From: Littorina saxatilis
Taxonomy: Eukaryota > Mollusca > Gastropoda > Littorinimorpha > Littorinidae
Assembly (NCBI RefSeq): GCF_037325665.1
Contig: NC_090249.1
Span: 36,175,069-36,239,068 of the forward strand
Direction of reading: 5' to 3'
DNA length: 64,000 bases
In this document: positions 35,796 through 46,577 of the stretch, in pieces
How positions within the stretch are numbered: position 1 is the stretch's first letter
Layout of the letters: every line of letters starts with the position of its first letter
Notes under the pieces: generated by a model
What the model saw: the letters and a program-made list of their open reading frames with translations, nothing else
Told to the model about the DNA's origin: nothing
Databases searched by the model: none
Made by a program: the position numbers and the translations under genes

Positions 35796-36642
35796 TTTTC
35801 TTTATACACACAAGTATACTGAATCCATCAGAAGATATTTCTTTCTTATGAGTGATGGGGGGGGGGGGGGGGGGGGGGGTCTTTCAGATAAAGCTTAAGG
35901 GGCATTAGTCTCTATAACTGGAGTTTTGAAATAGAAATCAACTGGAAATAGGTCACAGCCTGAACTTGTATGTTATCATGAAAAGTAAATTATTTGCTTG
36001 TGTTTGCCCCAGGAACTGTGTAATAGATGCATTTTTGAAAAGCAGCTGTGATAGTGTTAATTGAGTCATTTGTACTATGTATTGATGTAGACTGTGATAA
36101 ATATGTACGTCAGTTGACTTATTTTCTTACATGTGGTGTGTGTGTGTGTGTGAACGCATGAATATGAATGTTATTTCTTTGGCTTGTTTTTGTTTTGTTT
36201 TTGGAGATGGTAAGGGAAGGGAGATTTTGAGTAACACATTTTTAGGAGAAGTGACAAAACAAAACAGAATCTCCTTGTTCTTTTTGTAACTTTACATTGT
36301 TTTTATGCTACAGCTAACACCAATAATTCCATACATTGACCAAGTATTTTAACTTTATCAATGGGGTTATCTTCTATTGTCATTAATTATTTTCCTTTTG
36401 CAAAACAGTTATTACGGCATTTGTTTCCATCATTAGCCCCTTTTGACAGTACATGTATGTAATCATTTGGAAGTATTTATGTTTTATTTCTACTTCATAA
36501 TTTAGTATGCATTTTTTTATGTTAGTGTAGCACATTAGCCCAGATTATAGGCTTACAGTTGTACATAATGATTATTTCGTAAGTTTTTGCACATGATCGT
36601 CAGCAGATACGCAGGTATAGGCCATCCTTTTCACTTCAGCTA

Positions 36643-37023
36643 CAGTGGAACCCCCCTTATCTTCTTCTTCTTCTGCGTTCGTGGGCTGAAACTCCCATGT
36701 ACACTCGTGTTTTTTGCACGAGTGGAATTTTACGTGTATGACCGTTTTTTACCCCGCCATTTAGGCAGCCATACGCCGTTTTCGGAGGAAGCATGCTGGG
36801 TATTTTTGTGTTTCTATAACCCACCGAACTCTGACATGGATTACAGGATCTTTTCCGTGCGCACTTGGTCTTGTGCTTGCGTGTACACACGGGGGTGTTC
36901 GGACACCGAGGAGAGTCTGCACACAAAGTTGACTCTGAGAAATAAATCTCTCGCCGAACGTGGGGACAAACTCACGCTGACAGCGGCCAACTGGATACAA
37001 ATCCAGCGCGCTACCGACTGAGC

Positions 37024-37059
<36 letters not shown>

Positions 37060-37198
37060 GAGAAAGTCTGGTCTTAAAAAGGAGAGAGTCTCAAAATCGG
37101 GGTAAATTTACAGATGCGATGAACAAAAAAATTGACAAAAATCAAGGTCCGCAAAAGGAAGGTCTTAAACTGGTGGTCTTAGAAGGGAGGTTCCACTG
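36643..37198. mobile_element. pogo-like MITE split by a SINE
   Basis: The left end CAGTGGAACCCCCCTTA and the right end ggaggttccactg, followed by TA, belong to the 22390 family. The inner part is interrupted by a minus-strand SINE (36660-37024). The nesting gives the order of insertion. Confidence 0.75.
36660..37024 (-). mobile_element. tRNA-derived SINE, minus copy, nested in a MITE
   Basis: It shares most of its body with the 4396 family (cttcttcttcttctgcgttc reversed). The head here is a different tRNA-like sequence (ctggatacaaatccagcgcg), so it may be a subfamily. Confidence 0.8.
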
Positions 37199-37354
37199 TA
37201 TTTATGTTGATGGCGCCCAATAAAAATGATCCCTTATCTGTGAATGCTGCTGTTTGTGATGAAAATGTTTCTGCATGAAGAATGTAAGAAATATAAATAA
37301 TTATGATGTATTGCATGAAAATGTCAAAGAAAGCTTGCGTTGGAAAGCAAATGT

Positions 37355-37745
37355 ACCCCCCGCGGGTTAGGGGGAGTCCCATATTGGTTGGGACGAGAAA
37401 GAATTTACCCGATGCTCCCCAGCATGTCGTAAGAGGCGACTAACGGATTCTGTTTCTCCTTTTATTTTCTTGTATAGAATATAGTCAATTTTTGTAAAGA
37501 TTTTAGTCAAGCAGTATGTAAGAAATGTTAAGTCCTTTGTACTGGAAACTTGCATTCTCCCAGTAAGGTCATATATTGTACTACGTTGCAAGCCCCTGGA
37601 GCAAATTTTTGATTAGTGCTTTTGTGAACAAGAAACAATTGACAAGTGGCTCTATCCCATCTTCCCCCTTTCCCGGTCGCGATATAACCTTTGTGGTTGA
37701 AAACGACGTTAAACACCAAATAAAGAAAGATAAAGAAAGAAAGAA
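37355..37745 (+). mobile_element. Interspersed repeat ending gacgttaaacaccaaa, ~390 bp
   Basis: It starts near gtaccccccgcgggttaggg, contains catgtcgtaagaggcgacta and ends gttgaaaacgacgttaaaca plus an aaagaaag tail. The style is SINE-like, and the tail is shared with the dimer at 1452-1873. Confidence 0.65.
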
Positions 37746-38707
37746 AGCAAATGTTAAACTTTCGTGGATGAAGTCTGTGTATATATTTTGCTTATATGAC
37801 GCTTTTATCTCCAAATATTTAACGGACCACGAGCTTTTGGCATTTATTTCTTCATCTTAAACTTTAATCTGTAACATTTTTTAGTCAACATACTGTTAAA
37901 ATAATGTTATTTTACTTTGATATCAGATATGTTTTAACTTTCTGTTATTTATTAGTTCTGTCATTTGTTCGAGGATAAGCCAGGAATTCTGTGTTTACTA
38001 ATTCGTCTCGTTATTTTATGTTGCATGGTGAAATCCTAATGAATACTTGGTGCTTAATTCTCCTTTGTTCAGAGCTGGCATTTTACTTGCTTTTTACATT
38101 TGTTCCCTGATAACTTGGCAACGATCGGCCGCAAGAGTAAAATGCTAAGTTTCTCACTGAAAGGAGAGAGGGCAGCTTATTTTTGGTTTTGTTATTTGTT
38201 TTGTTTTTTGCTTTCTGTGGAAGATGGCATGCAGATAACTTTTATTCTTACGTCCATAGTCAACAATAGTTTCAACTTCTTTTTTTAAATACTTTTCCAA
38301 GGCTTCATGCTTTTGTAAGAGAAACAATCCTGAACGGCGTAAATGACAGCAGATTTAGAGCTCAACTGTTTTGCTTGGAGTCTGTCTGTAGGGACTAGAC
38401 TGTAATAAAAAAAAAAAAGAAATTCGCTGAAATTAAATCTGTCATTGATACACTTTTGTATATATTTCTTAAGTTTACTTTCCATGTTAATACAAAATTA
38501 GTCTTAACAATTTATTTTGGGGATTTGGTACATTCTTTTTTGTACCAACGGTGGATTAGGTAGGTAACTGTTGGAAACAGAGCACCCACTGGTAAATCTT
38601 TTATCAATGTGTTAATGTTTTATTTATTTTGCTCTTATTTGTTATTGTAGAATTGGTAGCAGGTATAATGCATTAAAAAAAAACAAATACAGTGACACAT
38701 TACAAGT

Positions 38708-38762
38708 TTTATTCATGAATAAAATAAACAAGTGATAAATAAAATAAAATTAATACTTTATT
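38708..38762. promoter_or_regulatory. Poly(A) signal cluster on both strands between TTLL7 and SCPx
   Basis: AATAAA occurs on the + strand at 38718 and again at about 38738. TTTATT (AATAAA on the minus strand) lies at 38708-38713 and 38757-38762. The site is 4.8 kb past the TTLL7 stop and 1.1 kb past the SCPx stop, so use by SCPx is more likely. Confidence 0.4.
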
Positions 38763-39106
38763 TGAAAGATCATTTCGCATTTAGTTGGGGGGGGGGGGGG
38801 GGGGATGTGCATTCAATCACACACAACACATTTTTTATTCATCCTTTGTACAGAAATTAAGAATGTCCCTTTCTTTTATCACAGATTCCTCAGTTACAGT
38901 GAACAAACCTCAACATTGATCAGTACACACATATATATACACTCGCTCTCAAATGTTTTATTAACTCCGGATATCTTCAAAAAATGCAGAACATGAAAAT
39001 ACTGATGAATCTATTCGGTCTGATGATATGCCATGGTTTGCAATTTGCTTCCCAGAAATGAAACAAGTACACAGTCCTTTTTGTGTTACTATTTGGCTCG
39101 CCATCT

Positions 39107-39170
39107 GTCATGGGCACAGGCATACTACAGTCACTTCGTTGTTTAGGTCTAGTATGCCTGTGCCCATGAC
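39107..39170. repeat. Perfect 21-bp hairpin with 22-nt loop
   Basis: The arms 39107-39127 and 39150-39170 are exact complements (gtcatgggcacaggcatact). The loop text cagtcacttcgttgtttag recurs near 39414. Confidence 0.9.
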
Positions 39171-39497
39171 ATCATCCAACCACTTCTCTCCCCTTTCATT
39201 CATTTCCGTTCCTAGAGTTCCTTCCCTTTTTTGCGTGTTTCCCCTCCATTTTCTTTCAAACCTTGTTCGTTCCGTGTTGCGTCTGCTTTTTGTTGTCTTT
39301 TGTGTTCTTGTTTTTCCTGATGAAGCTTCCATAAGCGAAAATTCGTACCGTCTTGTCTCGTTCTTGCATTGGTGAGTACAGTATTCCTTTGTTTTTTAAC
39401 TTTGTTCATCTTACCACAGTCACTTCGTTGTTTAGATTTTGTATATACATGTTACAACAGCAACATCCTTATCGTACAGTTGTGTCTAAAGATAGTT

Positions 39498-39848
39498 GCA
39501 CTGCTTCCGTTTCCACCTACATGTACAATCTGGCTTGTGAAGCAGAAAACTGATGCTTCTTGTACATTGCATCATAACAGCATCATGCACCCTTGCACTG
39601 AAGTTGTGTTGCATACTACTTTTGAAAAATTGTCTCCACACAACCAAAAGTTTATGAGTGCCTGAATAAAGTTGCACTGTGTCAGCTTCCAGCTTTCAAT
39701 CTGGTTGATAGCAGAGACGGCTTGTATATTTGTGTGTACGCTGTGACAACAGCGACAGCCTTATACCGAAGTTGTGTTGTACAGTATCATTACTAAACCG
39801 TTGCCTTCACGCAACCAAAGTGTAACAAGTCCTTGGATAAAGTTGGAG
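39498..39848 (-). pseudogene. Two decayed tandem copies of the SCPx terminal-exon end
   Basis: Two units with a period of about 170-174 bp (39498-39674 and 39675-39848) copy the end of SCPx exon 6 and the first bases after its stop. Landmarks are tctggcttgtg, cttgtacattg and gaagttgtgttg. The frames are decayed and no longer encode the thiolase tail. Confidence 0.8.
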
Positions 39849-39867
39849 CACTGCCCATGTTCCCAGC

Positions 39868-40034
39868 CTACAGTCTGGCTTGTGGAGCCGAGGGTTGGTA
39901 TTTCTTGTACATTGTGACAACCGCGGCACCGCCTATGCCAAAGTTGTGCTGCATGGCCACTTTTGCCCCCTCCACTTGCCGCTTGCCTGCTTCCCCACGG
40001 AGCTGCCACACCAGTTCGGCACACTGCCCTAGGC
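39868..40034 (-). CDS. SCPx exon 6 (terminal)
   Basis: It encodes [20 protein letters not shown], then [20 protein letters not shown] and QPSAPQARL, with the stop at 39868-39870. The acceptor is gtctgtgtgcag. No SCP2 domain follows. Confidence 0.95.
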
Positions 40035-40336
40035 CTGCACACAGACCAAGAATAAGATATGTTACATTAAAAACATTGATAGATTGAAGATTGCTAGAGT
40101 TAAACTAAAAACAACATCTGCAAACGATATGTTATATTAAAAACACTGGTAAAATGAAGGCTGCTGGAGATAAAACAAAGAACTGCTGAAAAAATAACGG
40201 AATTTGTATCCAAAGGTCATCCCAGTAGTTACAGACAGGTGGGAAGGGGGGCAGAATAAAGAAATACACAGTAAGCGTGAGACAGACATCAGCCCTAACT
40301 GACCCATCTACCTGTAAAGGAAAAATACCCCAAGTA

Positions 40337-40394
<58 letters not shown>

Positions 40395-42545
40395 TCACCT
40401 GTTGCACCAATGGGGTGACCTTTGGATTCCAGCCCACCTGAAGGGTTAAAGACCCATTTGTTATTGAAATATAGGAGTTCTCCTCCCTGCTTGTTCTGTC
40501 GCCATGATGACTGCTTCATGAGGTCAAGGCCATGACCTTCTGGAGCACACTGTAGCGCTTCGTACATGAAGAGCTCGTTGCAGGAGAAACAATCATGGAC
40601 CTCAAAGACCTGAAAGGTAACAGATTTGCAACTTAACAAATGGTTTGCCTTAAAAACATTCCTTAAAAAACACCAATATCCTATATATATATTTTCCTCT
40701 ATCTTGTATTTCATTTCTAGATGTGTTAGCAAATAAACTAATTTTGCATATTAACTTATTATTTGGGGATGAACACTGGCAAATGAATGACAGAAGTAAA
40801 TTGCTTCTAACTTACAGACCAGACATCGCACTAGTGATCGTTGTGCTCGGTTGCAGTGTACTAAATTTTACATCATTGTACAAAATAGGTCTTGACAGGG
40901 AGGGAGTCTTAAAATAGAGGTCAATTTGCAAACTTTATGATCAGAAATTCTGAAAAATTGGGGTTGGCATAAAATGACAGGCCCTAAAAGGAGTGTTCCA
41001 CTGTATTGCACAGCACCAGACCACAGATATCAAAATTAATACCTGCACATCATTTGATGTCAAACCAGTCTCAAAGTAACACCTCTGTGCTGCCTTTTTC
41101 GCCATGGAGTAACCACAGAGGTCCCTGAAGCTTTTGCCAAAAGATGACGGAAGATCCGTGACCATGTGCTGAGCCAGTATCTCCACAGCCTTGTTCTCCA
41201 GACCGTGACGTTTCACAAACGCTTCACTGCACACGATGGCAGCAGCGCTCCCGTCTGCCGTGGCCGCTGTCATGCCGAACGTGATCGGATGACACAGCAC
41301 GGCTTTTGTGGCGATGGATTTGACGTCTGGAGCTTTCTGGAATGACGCGCGAGGGTTGTTTTCTCCGTGTTTCCTGTTTTTGTAAGCTATTTTGGCTAGT
41401 TCTTCTACTGTGACCTTGAAAAAATGAGAAATTTTTTTTTAAACATAATAATTATTATTGTAATTCAATCAAGTTTGCGTTTTAATGAAACAGATCCTGT
41501 GATTGGTCAGAATGCCCCAACTCATTAAAAATTACCGGTCATTAATTGTCGATAACCACTCGCTAAAAAATCCATTAACAACCTGCTGGCGAGGCGCATT
41601 GATACAGCCTCAACTAGTCTCGGTTAGCTTTGAGGGTCATTTTACAAGTAGGAAATATGAAGGCCAACGAAATACCGAGACCATAAGGTATGCGAAGTGA
41701 TGACGTCAAATACGTGACGTAAGTTGATGCATGAATTCTTCCGGACTACGTCAGTCAATTCCAAAGATCGCTTTTGTGATGAAAGAATTTGTTTTAGAGT
41801 TTGCTGTCCAGAAACCCGTCAAAAAAGAAGGGAAAATGTGTGTGAAAGAAAACAAAACAGGAGCAGAGTGATACGATAGGAATACAGAGACATATTTCTT
41901 GGGACTTGACCCTTGCAGGTAGGTGGACTGAAAGTAGTGCGTGAACAGAACAGAACCAATTCTGTCTGTTTACAACTGCATGAAAGCAGGAAAGAGATAG
42001 TCGTCAGATTGAATTACAATAACATTAACATGCTTCCATTTGAAACTTCGAGGTCTTCATCATGGATTGACGCCCGACAAAGTCTAATTGAAGCCCTCCG
42101 TCGCTTCGCTCCGTCGGGCTTCAATTAGCTTTTGTCGGGCGTCAATCCCCGATGAAGACCTCGAAGTTTCAAATGGAAGCATGTTAATGTGTAACTATCC
42201 TACATACGTGAGAGAGACACCCGTGAGATAATAATCGTTCAAATCACATGTGTGTATATCATGTAAATGAGGTCATGTCAAGCAAGTCTGGCAGGGACCT
42301 GTTTTTCCACTGCTTATGATACCAAAGTCACCGAGACAAACGTCATTATAGAAACAACAAGCATTGACCTTAACGGGCAAAAGGCCGCCCGTGGTGACAC
42401 GGGTTTAGGACATGGATACCATCTCTGCACAAACAGTTGACCTGTGACCTAATCCGCGACCTTAAGTCACGCTTAACAGTTTCAAACCATATACTGAGAG
42501 AGAGCGAGAGAAAGAGAGAGGGAGTACTGAGAGAGAGCGAGAGAA

Positions 42546-42584
<39 letters not shown>

Positions 42585-42866
42585 TTGACCCAGAGATACA
42601 AGTCTTACCCGACTTGTTTGTAAGATATCGACCGCCCGCCAGTGATCGCGCTAGGTATTTTTCAAACCGGTATGACGTCATGAGCTGGCTACAAGGCTCT
42701 CATGAAAATCGGTAAGCTTGCCAAGGCAACCAGTAAAAGACAAACAATGACTTACAATACATTCAATCAATGTCAGTGATATGCAGACGTTTTTTCTCCC
42801 CCCCCCCCCCCCCCCCCCCTTCAAAGCAACTGTCGCACAACTTGACAGTGACACATCAGCAGCCGC

Positions 42867-42928
<62 letters not shown>

Positions 42929-43720
42929 CCGAAATAAAATAGGAAAGCAAATAGTAATCACGCAACTGGAAGACTTACTCACTAGTTACTTACTGTTACA
43001 GTTTCACTTTCGCCTAGTCTTTGTTGTCAAAAAGTTTTCACGCGCAGAGCCAACAGCATTTCTATGACTTTGCGATTTTGAATGGTCTTCGAGAGATGAA
43101 TGTTGAAAATTTCGACAACCTCTTGTGTAACCATTTTTTTTACGTGTTTTTTTTTTGCAGTCTTCACAAAACATGAGAAAGTTCTCCCCCTCCCCCTCTG
43201 TCCGCAACCACAGAAACTCTTTGCACCATTTTTCCTGAAATCGTTTGACAGTGGAAGATGCCGATGTTGGTTTCTTTGCCGCCGCTTGAGACTCGGGCTC
43301 TGCAGATGTACTAGGCCGTGAAGTACTTTTCCTTTCAGTTCCTTCATTCAAAGGCCTTTTCTCACCTCTTGGGGGTAGAAAAGACAGTAAAGATCGTTGC
43401 TTCTTCATCACAATCGACTCGCCTCACAATAATCAACTGTATGTAGACAAAGATCTAAGCTGGTGTGAGTACGTGATTTCCCGGTATGATGCTATGTCGG
43501 CTATAGTTAGACGCCGTCCCTTATAACATAAACTGAAAGATTTTACGATGGACCGGGAACCGAAAGAAATGGCGCGAAAAGTATGATGTCTGATTTTTGA
43601 CGTCATGTTTGACACCTTGACATCACGGACTTACATTACCCTCATGTACGTCCGTGTTGACATCAAGTGTCATCAATGGAGACATAATCGCAACATTGTA
43701 GCGCTGTCACAACAAGCCAT

Positions 43721-43768
<48 letters not shown>

Positions 43769-46577
43769 CTCCCTCGTGCTGACAAACGATTTTTGTAATT
43801 ACTACTTTTTTTTTTACCGGTCAAACCAAATAACAATCGGTACGTCTGACCGACATCCACTTTTTTTTCCGGTATTGGCGAATCTTAACCGGTAAAATAC
43901 CGGAAATTACCGGTAAACACGATCCCTGGCCCGCCCGCCCTACTCAAACAAACAAACAAACAAACAAACAAACAGACAGAGTGAATCCAGTAAGCCCCAT
44001 TTATATATAAATGGCGGCTTAAATAACATAAGACCAAAACATTATTTGGCAAACGAGTGTGTACCACGGAACCACACACACCAATAAAACAAACTCCACT
44101 CTTACCGCCCAACTAAGCATTTAAATATCGGAGCACTTAAAATGAAATTGAACAAAACCAACGACACACATTCTAAGGGGAGTAAACGTGCGGGAATTCC
44201 CGCATAACCTATGCTTCTGCCAGCGGGTTTCGTCCCTTGGTTCGGTTAGTAAAAGCGTTTTAGCCAATATCTTCCGTTTGACTTTCGTTAGGAATGTAAT
44301 TTTTTGCATACACCCGTGTAACCCTATTCCTTACAATTTCACGAAATTTGAGCTTAATTGACCCAGAGATACAAGTCCTACCCGACTTGTTTGTAAGACA
44401 TCGTCCACCCGCCCTACTCAAACAAACAAACAAACAAACAAACAAACAAACAGACAGAGTGAATCCAGTAAGCCCCATATAATGGCGGCTTAAAAATTGC
44501 GCTCGCTAATTACCCTCGATGAATCTTTAGAACTAATGCCACACTTTCAGAGTGACGTTTCTTTGCTTTGACGTAATAGATTGCACGAGGCTTTAGAAGA
44601 GATCGAGGTTCCAAAACAAGCATCTTCAATTTAGCTGCCTCGACTGCAAGACATTTTCAGTAAAATACACGTAAGTACAGTATGTAGGATAAACAGAATA
44701 CTACATGGCTTGCTGTGTCGTACCAGATTTACACTCGTTGCTTTTTCAAATAGTGAACAGCTCGCTTTCGCTCGCAGTTCAATATTTAAAAAAACAACTC
44801 GTGTAAATCTGGTACGACAGAGCAAGCCATGTAGTATTCTCTATATATTTACTTTCAAACACTTACTTACAATACCGGGCACTACAGTGCAAAAGAATAC
44901 CGGCAACCTTCTACATGTCTGGACTTGGCAATAAAGAAGGATTTTGTTGCCTTACTATCTGATTCTTCTTTGAAATAACTTATTGAAGTCAAATTTTCCA
45001 TTTTTTCCAAAACAAAATAAACACTGTTCACGTTAGATATGCATTCAATCCTAAAACATAGAAGGATAACTCAAAATAAGACATGGGGCAGAACCGATGT
45101 AGTTGAAAGGGTTTAAAGGTCTTAATCATATAAGTTCCAAACCTCAGGATAGAGGTCCATGTATTCGCGAGCAGCATAAGCAAACATCTTGATGACATCA
45201 GAGGTCATGTGATTCATCCTGGGCTGGATGAGACCTGGATCGGCTCCCATGGCAACCATGTGATCCATGTGGCGACCGACTGGTGAGATGCGATCTGTGT
45301 AACGTTCTGACAGCCCTCCTTCCATCTTCTCAAAGCCTGGAAAAGTGAGAAAAAAATGCTAATTATAAGGACTACCGAGAAGGAATAGAACAAATTGCTA
45401 CAATCAATTGAACATCATACACACATAAATGTAGGTTACATTAAAACCATCCATGGTCAGATAAATTCTGTTTGGCCGGTGATATTTCGGATAAAAAGTT
45501 CTTGATACCACACCAAAAGATGAGATAGACAAAAGATCAGCTTCAATTGCAACATAATGATTTAATCAATTTTAAAAATTTTCAACGAGAACTTTTCATA
45601 GCAATAATCTTCACTATAATCATGAAATATCACACACACGGCACAGAACCATTGTGTCTCAGTTAGGCCAATAAAATTATTTAATGAGGAGACGAACGTT
45701 AAAAAATAGTGAAATGGATAACAACTTCAGAGTGAAACACAAAAACTTATACGCCTTGATGACACTGAGGCTTTTTGTGTGTGCGTATCACTCAGCTGTG
45801 ATAAAAGCACTTTTACCCAATCTATATATCCTCACCAATGGCCAAAACACAATCATCCACTCCACTCTGCACAAAACGTCTGGCCATCATGAGTCCTGTG
45901 GATCCCGAGGAACAGTTGTTGTTGACGTTGAACACTGGAATACCAGTCAGCCCCAGCTCATATACTGCCCGCTGACCGCTGGTGGGTTCGCCGTAACAAT
46001 AACTGGCCACTGCCACTTTGATGTCTCTGTACTGCAGGCCGGCATCTTTCAAAGCTGCTTGACCTGACATGGAAATAAAATGTGTTAATAAAAGTAACAA
46101 ATTGTATATGGGGTAAGTAAAAATGGGTATGAAGCCCTGCAGAATGTGTTGAATATCATGACAGTTAAAAAAAAATCATGACAGTTAGGTAGGTATAGTG
46201 ACTGCAGTTTCTCCATGTGAGATAATAAAGTTAATTTGATTTGATGTAAGGTGGCAGATTTATAATCTTATTGTTTGTGTTTTAAGTGAAGTGGGTACAG
46301 GTAACTGCAAGCATGGTGTGTTGGTAACTGATCTCGTCTGTTTGCATTAATGGTATACTTATAGGACCTGTTTAGTGGGCTGCATGCGCATGTGTATGAA
46401 TTTATTTTTAAATTTAAATATTTTTTGGGTCTTAAATTTTAAAAGGGGGTGTATACCTGCTTCTCTGGCCATGTCTGGATAATCCCAGTCCTTGGACTTT
46501 GGACGCTCAAACTTGGTCATCCCCACTCCCACCACAAATGCCCTCTGGGCTGGCTGTGTTCTGTCACCCATTGACAT
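39868..46577 (-). CDS. SCP2 (SCPx thiolase-like): SCPx-type peroxisomal 3-ketoacyl-CoA thiolase without SCP2 domain
   Basis: This thiolase cleaves 3-ketoacyl-CoA with CoA in peroxisomal beta-oxidation of branched chains and sterol side chains (family knowledge). Minus-strand exons in order are 46577-46457, 46063-45836, 45336-45143, 41414-41043, 40609-40399 and 40034-39868. All are GT-AG and in phase, giving 430 residues. [12 protein letters not shown] starts the fold. [12 protein letters not shown] holds the nucleophilic Cys (about 91). [10 protein letters not shown] and [14 protein letters not shown] carry the HDCF and GHP motifs. It ends SAPQARL; ARL fits a PTS1. The vertebrate SCPx continues into an SCP2 domain, but here a stop follows, as in nematode DAF-22. 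It is divergent from HSDL2. Confidence 0.95.
40055..40188. repeat. ~67-bp tandem duplication beside SCPx exon 6
   Basis: Two units built on gatatgttacattaaaaaca and gattgaagattgctagag lie just upstream (in transcript sense) of the exon 6 acceptor. Confidence 0.75.
40341..40390. repeat. (CA)n microsatellite
   Basis: A pure CA run starts eight bases from the donor of SCPx exon 5. On the transcribed strand it is a GT run close to the 5' splice site. Confidence 0.95.
40399..40609 (-). CDS. SCPx exon 5 (active-site HDCF and GHP)
   Basis: It encodes [20 protein letters not shown], then [20 protein letters not shown]. It holds two of the three catalytic motifs of the thiolase. Confidence 0.96.
40880..41003. 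mobile_element. pogo-like MITE fragment
   Basis: The right end gtgttccactg followed by TA and the core gtcttaaaatagaggtcaat place it in the 22390 family. The left end is lost. It lies 40 bp from SCPx exon 4. Confidence 0.6.
41043..41414 (-). CDS. SCPx exon 4
   Basis: It encodes [40 protein letters not shown] and [20 protein letters not shown]. This matches human [19 protein letters not shown]. Confidence 0.96.
41415..42021. other. SCPx intron 3, near part: unassigned
   Basis: No exon or bounded repeat was recognised. A short gatgacgtcaaatacgtgac stretch near 41700 contains CRE-like cores but is intronic. Confidence 0.4.
42022..42190. repeat. Long hairpin element, ~80-nt arms
   Basis: The left arm (acattaacatgcttccattt to aattgaagccc) pairs almost perfectly with the right arm ending atgttaatgt. 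The loop is about 16-20 nt around tccgtcgcttcgctccgtc. Confidence 0.9.
42494..42925. repeat. (GA)n tracts and poly-C run
   Basis: GA-rich tracts lie at 42494-42580 and 42871-42925, and a C run of about 20 at 42798-42818. Confidence 0.9.
43004..43411 (-). CDS. ZNF862/hAT-like zinc-finger exon (transposon-derived) in SCPx intron 3
   Basis: An open frame of 135 residues starts [12 protein letters not shown]. It contains [23 protein letters not shown] and [19 protein letters not shown]. The order C-x2-C, then H with a downstream H, resembles the TTF/BED-like finger at the start of ZNF862-type proteins, which derive from hAT transposons. No transposase core was found nearby. It lies in the same direction as SCPx and is probably a leftover of a DNA transposon, not a host exon. 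Confidence 0.55.
   Translation of the reverse strand: MMKKQRSLLSFLPPRGEKRPLNEGTERKSTSRPSTSAEPESQAAAKKPTSASSTVKRFQEKWCKEFLWLRTEGEGENFLMFCEDCKKKTRKKNGYTRGCRNFQHSSLEDHSKSQSHRNAVGSARENFLTTKTRRK
43860..44490. repeat. Duplicated repeat block with (caaa)n
   Basis: The block with acaaacaaacaaac, gacagagtgaatccagtaag and atggcggctta occurs at about 43930-44025 and 44400-44490. The related head acccagagatacaagtc occurs at 42588 and 44360. This is an interspersed family that could not be bounded. Confidence 0.6.
44521..44839. mobile_element. Foldback MITE, copy 1 (SCPx intron)
   Basis: A unique head (acactttcagagtgacgttt to cagtaaaatacacgtaagta) is followed by a hairpin (44696-44839) with arms gaatactacatggcttgctg. 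A second copy lies at 47859-48181. Confidence 0.85.
45143..45336 (-). CDS. SCPx exon 3
   Basis: It encodes [20 protein letters not shown], then [20 protein letters not shown] and YPE. The donor is read at GAG|GTTTGG because exon 4 then continues in phase 0, as in the human protein. Confidence 0.93.
45337..45835. other. SCPx intron 2: unassigned
   Basis: AT-rich; no feature was recognised. Confidence 0.5.
45836..46063 (-). CDS. SCPx exon 2 (nucleophilic Cys)
   Basis: It encodes [40 protein letters not shown] and [20 protein letters not shown]. The Cys after NNN is the acyl-accepting residue of the family. Confidence 0.96.
46064..46456. other. SCPx intron 1: unassigned
   Basis: AT-rich; no feature was recognised. 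Confidence 0.5.
46457..46577 (-). CDS. SCPx exon 1
   Basis: It encodes [20 protein letters not shown], then [20 protein letters not shown]. The start at 46577 is chosen; a second ATG two codons on (46571) would give MGDRTQ and cannot be excluded. The donor is gtatac. Confidence 0.9.

Larger units (their letters stand above)
33944..36640. other. TTLL7 3' flank with foldbacks
   Basis: This is probably 3' UTR at first. It holds a possible weak-TIR element (about 34408-34868), a strong hairpin (35349-35487), a 170-bp foldback (about 35623-35795) and a run of 23 G (35857-35879). No gene was recognised. Confidence 0.5.

Noticed and set aside
39317-39345. Hammerhead ribozyme core (CTGATGA, a GCTT/AAGC stem, GAAA)
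   Set aside because: The core and a stem II are visible, but I find no pairing for stem I and only a weak stem III. The match may be chance or a repeat tail.
39868-40034. SCP2 domain downstream of the SCPx thiolase
   Set aside because: The frame stops after ARL, and no SCP2-like coding was found on the minus strand to about 33.9 kb. The only SCP2 domain in the window belongs to HSDL2.
41690-41720. CRE-like enhancer in the SCPx intron
   Set aside because: Isolated tgacgtca-type cores also occur in dispersed repeats here (23340), so no regulatory role is claimed.
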